In this document: positions 61,461 to 64,000 of the stretch, in pieces
Numbering within the stretch: the stretch's first letter is position 1
Layout of the letters: every line of letters begins with the position of its first letter
Origin: Scandinavium sp002470465
Lineage (GTDB): Bacteria > Pseudomonadota > Gammaproteobacteria > Enterobacterales > Enterobacteriaceae
DNA: 64,000 bases
Assembly: GCF_040750395.1 (NCBI RefSeq)
Contig: NZ_JBFLVD010000011.1
Span: 62,001 to 126,000, forward strand
Reading direction: 5' to 3'
The notes under the pieces: generated by a model
Databases searched by the model: none
Told to the model about the DNA's origin: nothing
Seen by the model: only the letters and a program-made list of their open reading frames with translations
Program-made: the position numbers and the translations under genes

Positions 61461-61499
61461 GCTTCACAACTCCACGCCTGTTAATAGAGAAAGAGTAGC

Positions 61500-63221
61500 T
61501 CACAGACGCTGTCTGAACTGGTAATAACGCCCTTGTTGGACCAGCAATTCTGCGTGATTACCTTGCTCAATAATCTGGCCGTTGTCCATCACAATTATTT
61601 GATTAAATCGGGCCAGGCCGCGCAGGCGGTGGGTCACCATCAGGACGGTTTTTTCGCGCATGACTTCCGCCAGCAAATCAAGGATTTGTGCTTCTGTGGT
61701 GGCGTCTAACCCTTCGGTAGGCTCATCGAGCAGCATCAGCGGAGCATCATGCAGTAAGGCGCGGGCAATAGCCAGACGGCGCAGCTCACCACCGGACAGT
61801 TGACGGCCGCCTTCGCCAAGCCAGCTGTTAAGGCCGCCGTCCTCGAGCAGCTTCTCAAGGCCAGTACGCATGAGCACGTCTGCAAGCGCTTCATCTGTTG
61901 CCTGGGGCGCGGCCAGCAGGAGATTGTCCCGAAGCGTTGCGCTGAAAAGGTGTACGCGCTGCGGAACCATGCTCATGCTGCGGCGTAGCGTCATCTCATC
62001 GAAAGAAGGAAGCGGCTGCTGGTTCAGTAAAAGTTCTCCGTGCTGCGGATCCCATGCGCGGGTCAGCAGCTGCAGGAGCGTTGATTTTCCGCAACCGGTA
62101 CGACCCAGAATAGCCACATGTTCGCCCGCGTTAACCTGGAGCGTCACGTGTTCCAGGGCTGGCTGCGACTGTTGCGGGTAAGTAAAGCTGATGTCGCTGA
62201 GCGTCAGGCTGATGCGGTCCGGAGAGGTCGAAACGGCAGAAGGGAAGGTCACTTCTGGCTGCTGGCTTGTCAGATCGGTAATACGCGAGGCGGAGGCCAT
62301 CACTTTCCCAAGATGCTGGAACGCGGTGGTTACCGGCGCGAGAGCTTCAAAGGCGGCCAGGGCGCAGAAGACAAACAGCGCAATAAGTGGGCCAGGCTGC
62401 ATGTTATCACCCACGCCGCCCGCGGCCATCCACAGCATCACAATTACCGCCGTCGCGCCGATAAGCAGCATCAGCGCCTGCGAGAGGGCGGTCAGTTCTG
62501 ACTGGCGGCGCTGGGCGTCATGCCAGTTCATTTCTGTCTGCTCCATCTGCTCGCGGTAGCGCGTACTGGCGCCAAAAATGGTCAATTCGGCCTGTCCGTG
62601 CAGCCAGGATGTTAGCTGCTGACGATATTCTCCACGCAGCCGGGTCAGATTTTCCCCGGTTGGCTTCCCGGTGCGATAAAACAGCGGAGGGAGTGCAACG
62701 AGCGTCAGCAGCATAATGCCGCCGAGCGTGAGCGCTAAAGTCGCATCGAGGAAGCTGAGGCCAAACGTCACCACCAGAATCACGACCAGGGCGCCGATCA
62801 ACGGCGAAATCACCCGCAGGTAGAGGTGGTCGAGCGTGTCGACATCCGCAACTACGCGATTCAGTAGTTCACCCTGGCGAAAACGTGCAAGCCCGCCAGG
62901 TGAGAGCGGCAGAAGCTTGCTGAAGGTAAACACGCGTAGGTGCTGCAGCACGCGAAATGTTGCATCGTGACTGACGAGGCGCTCGAAATAGCGTCCTGCG
63001 GTGCGGATGATGGCTGCGCCACGGACGCCCGCGGCGGGCAGCATATAGTTGAAGCTGTAGGCACCGGCAAAACCCACGGCGGCGGAGGCTGAGAGGAACC
63101 AGCCAGAAAGCGTGATCAGGCCAATACTGGCAAGCAGCGTCACAATGGCCAGGATAATGCCCAGAGACAGCAGCCACTTATGCCGTTTGTACAGCGCCAG
63201 ATAGGGGGCTAAAACGCGCAT
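61500..63221 (-). CDS. cydC: CydC, subunit of the CydDC thiol/heme ABC exporter
   Basis: A 573-aa half-transporter with six N-terminal membrane helices and a C-terminal ATPase: Walker A GRTGCGKST (about 372-380), signature LSGGELRR, Walker B LMLLDEPTEGLD, switch His in MVTHRLRG. With CydD it is needed for assembly of cytochrome bd and moves reductant or heme across the inner membrane. Same length as E. coli CydC. The start directly abuts the cydD stop. Confidence 0.96.
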   Translation of the reverse strand: MRVLAPYLALYKRHKWLLSLGIILAIVTLLASIGLITLSGWFLSASAAVGFAGAYSFNYMLPAAGVRGAAIIRTAGRYFERLVSHDATFRVLQHLRVFTFSKLLPLSPGGLARFRQGELLNRVVADVDTLDHLYLRVISPLIGALVVILVVTFGLSFLDATLALTLGGIMLLTLVALPPLFYRTGKPTGENLTRLRGEYRQQLTSWLHGQAELTIFGASTRYREQMEQTEMNWHDAQRRQSELTALSQALMLLIGATAVIVMLWMAAGGVGDNMQPGPLIALFVFCALAAFEALAPVTTAFQHLGKVMASASRITDLTSQQPEVTFPSAVSTSPDRISLTLSDISFTYPQQSQPALEHVTLQVNAGEHVAILGRTGCGKSTLLQLLTRAWDPQHGELLLNQQPLPSFDEMTLRRSMSMVPQRVHLFSATLRDNLLLAAPQATDEALADVLMRTGLEKLLEDGGLNSWLGEGGRQLSGGELRRLAIARALLHDAPLMLLDEPTEGLDATTEAQILDLLAEVMREKTVLMVTHRLRGLARFNQIIVMDNGQIIEQGNHAELLVQQGRYYQFRQRL

Positions 63222-64000
63222 TTAAATCTCCTCCTGGCGATGAGCGAGCAGGCTGGCGAAATGCCCCTTCGCTTCAGCAAGTTCGTGGTATGCACCCTGT
63301 TCCACAATCTGGCCCTGATGCATCACCCAGACGGCATCCCAGTCGGCAAGATTTTCCAACTGATGGGTGACCATAACGGTAGTCTGATTGGTCGACGCTT
63401 CGGTTAATGCCTGCATAACGCGTTGTTCGCTGTGCGCATCAAGGCTTGCCGCGGGCTCGTCGAGCAGCAATAACCGGCACGGAGAGAGCAGGGCGCGGGC
63501 CACCGCCACACGTTGTGCCTGACCAACGGACAGCCGCGCGGCCTGATCGCCCACTGGCGTATCAAGCCCTTGCGGAAGCTGTCCGATAAATTCGTTTACC
63601 CAGGCTCGCGCCAGCGCGTGGTGAAGCGACTGTTCATTGGCCTGGGGATCTGCCAGCAGCACGTTTTCGCGCAGCGTCAGCGCGGGAAGCTGTGGGTTTT
63701 GCCCTACCCAGCTTAGCAACTGCCGCCAGGCGTCGGGATCCAGCTCTTTTAGCTCGGTACCGTTGACGGTCAGAGAACCCTCGTACGGCAGAAAACCGGC
63801 CAGCGTATTCAGCAGTGAGCTTTTTCCGGAACCACTCTGACCGACTAACACAATGCGCTCTCCTGCTGCCATTCGGAAATTAAGCGGTCCGGCAAGCGTT
63901 TTGCCTTCCGGTGATAAAATCACCAGCTCGCGCGCTTCAAGGCTCACGTTCTGGTTCGTCTCCGGTACAACGCTTCCACGCTGTGGCTGGGCCAGCGGCG
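63222..64000 (-). CDS. cydD: CydD, partner of CydC, 5' part outside window
   Basis: Partial gene: about 258 C-terminal codons are visible, running to the right edge; E. coli CydD is 588 aa. The visible part is the ATPase domain: Walker A GQSGSGKSS, Q loop SWVGQNPQLP, signature LSVGQAQR (a variant of LSGGQ that is normal for CydD), Walker B LLLLDEPAASLD and switch His in MVTHQLEN. An internal GTG at 63947 is not the start, because the frame continues open to the window edge with E. coli-like linker sequence. Confidence 0.95.
   Translation of the reverse strand, partial: PLAQPQRGSVVPETNQNVSLEARELVILSPEGKTLAGPLNFRMAAGERIVLVGQSGSGKSSLLNTLAGFLPYEGSLTVNGTELKELDPDAWRQLLSWVGQNPQLPALTLRENVLLADPQANEQSLHHALARAWVNEFIGQLPQGLDTPVGDQAARLSVGQAQRVAVARALLSPCRLLLLDEPAASLDAHSEQRVMQALTEASTNQTTVMVTHQLENLADWDAVWVMHQGQIVEQGAYHELAEAKGHFASLLAHRQEEI

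Overview
The window is chromosomal DNA from an enterobacterium of the Enterobacteriaceae family (Enterobacter/Leclercia/Lelliottia-like; the genus cannot be fixed by eye). From deoR to cydD its gene order is that of the E. coli K-12 region around 19-20 min, and most encoded proteins match their E. coli counterparts in length, start site and key residues. No rRNA or tRNA gene was seen.

Layout. 1-5465: deoR (cut by the left edge), ybjG, mdfA, ybjI, ybjJ, rcdA. 5462-8103: an accessory insert between rcdA and the sRNA gene rybB. It holds an SDR-like gene lacking the usual catalytic residues, a VOC-family gene, the broken start of a type VI secretion Hcp gene, an AT-rich orphan membrane protein gene that looks like an immunity gene, and unexplained sequence. 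8105-19950: rybB, ybjL, ybjM, grxA, ybjC-nfsA-rimK-ybjN, the putrescine importer potFGHI, ybjO, rlmC. 20081-22637: a second accessory insert with a secreted MXKDX-repeat protein gene divergent from a two-component system. 22722-45504: arginine uptake genes artJ and artPIQM, ybjP, ybjQ-amiD, ybjS, ybjT, ltaE, poxB, a DoxX-family gene, hcp-hcr, lysO, aqpZ, ybjD, ybjX, macAB, cspD. 45841-48468: clpS-clpA. 60262-64000: infA, aat, cydC and partial cydD.

Between clpA and infA sits a complete type I-F CRISPR-Cas locus: array 1 (9 repeats), cas1, cas2-3, csy1-csy2-csy3-csy4, array 2 (11 repeats plus one relic), then an LtrA-family membrane protein gene. Both arrays read on the + strand, have 32-bp spacers, and share leader blocks at nearly identical distances from the first repeat, including an IHF-like site. 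E. coli has tRNA gene serW between clpA and infA; none is present here.

The most unusual signal is a mini-CRISPR on the minus strand between cas2-3 and csy1. It has a crRNA-like 5' handle, a 19-nt pseudo-spacer, and a repeat copy with a compensatory base-pair change in the Cas6f hairpin, followed by a strong GC hairpin over the cas2-3 stop codon. This resembles known crRNA-like RNAs (creA/creR type) that act in toxin guarding or cas autoregulation. Array 2 also differs from array 1 by two repeat changes that together would create a competing RNA stem.
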